From assembly GCA_900538765.1 (NCBI GenBank), contig UQAB01000049.1, forward strand, positions 1 to 5,645: DNA of 5,645 bases. Reading direction: 5' to 3'. Origin of the DNA: an uncultured Azospirillum sp. (GTDB taxonomy: Bacteria > Pseudomonadota > Alphaproteobacteria > RF32 > CAG-239). Below the pieces are notes generated by a model. It worked only from the letters and a program-made list of their open reading frames with translations, ran no database searches and was not told where the DNA came from. Of the stretch, positions 5,531 through 5,645 are shown one piece after another. A program made the translations under genes and the position numbers. Each line of letters opens with the position of its first letter. Position 1 is the stretch's first letter.

Positions 5531-5604
5531 CAATTTCAAAAATGGTACAATTACAGCTCTGTTTTTTATGTCTTATTTTTTCCTCATCTTGCGAAAATTA
5601 ATGA

Positions 5605-5633
5605 TTGAACATTGTGTTTAAATGTGTTATATT
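5605..5633 (+). promoter_or_regulatory. Sigma70-type promoter for a gene beyond the right edge
   Basis: The plus strand has TTGAAC (5605-5610), a 17-base spacer, and TATATT (5628-5633). A TG one base before the -10 (TGTTATATT) gives an extended -10. Predicted transcription start is near 5640, only a few bases before the window ends. GTG (5640-5642) and ATG (5643-5645) are both present at the end, but whether either is a start codon cannot be judged. Confidence 0.6.
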
Positions 5634-5645
5634 AGAGTCGTGATG

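Noticed and set aside
5449..5604. AT-rich intergenic stretch searched for a small gene, small RNA or mobile-element end
   Set aside because: I found no reading frame with a ribosome binding site, no stable hairpin with a T-run and no terminal repeats. Only weak promoter-like hexamers are present.

Overview
The window reads as a stretch of a moderately AT-leaning proteobacterial chromosome. Alphaproteobacteria fit best: one gene resembles the AapJ/BztA general amino-acid binding proteins typical of that class, and the 440-residue GluRS lacks the zinc-knuckle cysteines of the E. coli enzyme. An uncultured, possibly host-associated alphaproteobacterium is plausible, but that is inference. There are no rRNA or tRNA genes, IS elements, CRISPR arrays or phage genes. 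Almost all the DNA is coding.

Layout, left to right. At the left edge the first nine codons of an unknown minus-strand gene (1-28) are visible, with a strong ribosome binding site and a good sigma70-type promoter. Upstream of it on the same strand is the two-gene aminoacyl-tRNA synthetase unit gltX (1581-2903) then cysS (170-1555). This unit has its own promoter just before gltX and a textbook intrinsic terminator after cysS. Next is a minus-strand MlaC/Ttg2D-family periplasmic lipid-binding protein gene (2988-3659). It diverges from a plus-strand AapJ/BztA-like solute-binding protein gene (3720-4745), and the two share a 60-bp intergenic region whose -10 elements overlap on opposite strands. 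The binding-protein gene runs tail-to-tail into a minus-strand PF02230-type serine hydrolase gene (4723-5448); the 3' ends overlap by 23 bp. The last 197 bp are non-coding and hold a possible hydrolase promoter and a strong plus-strand promoter for a gene beyond the right edge.

Functionally this is mostly housekeeping: tRNA charging with Glu and Cys, plus envelope proteins that appear as orphans. The MlaC-like protein has no mlaA/mlaFEDB in the window, and the amino-acid binding protein has no permease or ATPase beside it. The most noteworthy points are that the AapJ-like protein appears to have lost the Arg and Asp that normally hold the amino-acid backbone, and that the gltX leader is unusual: no Shine-Dalgarno sequence, a promoter overlapping an inverted repeat or terminator, and a seven-codon mini-ORF ending directly against the gltX start. 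I see no convincing new multi-gene system.
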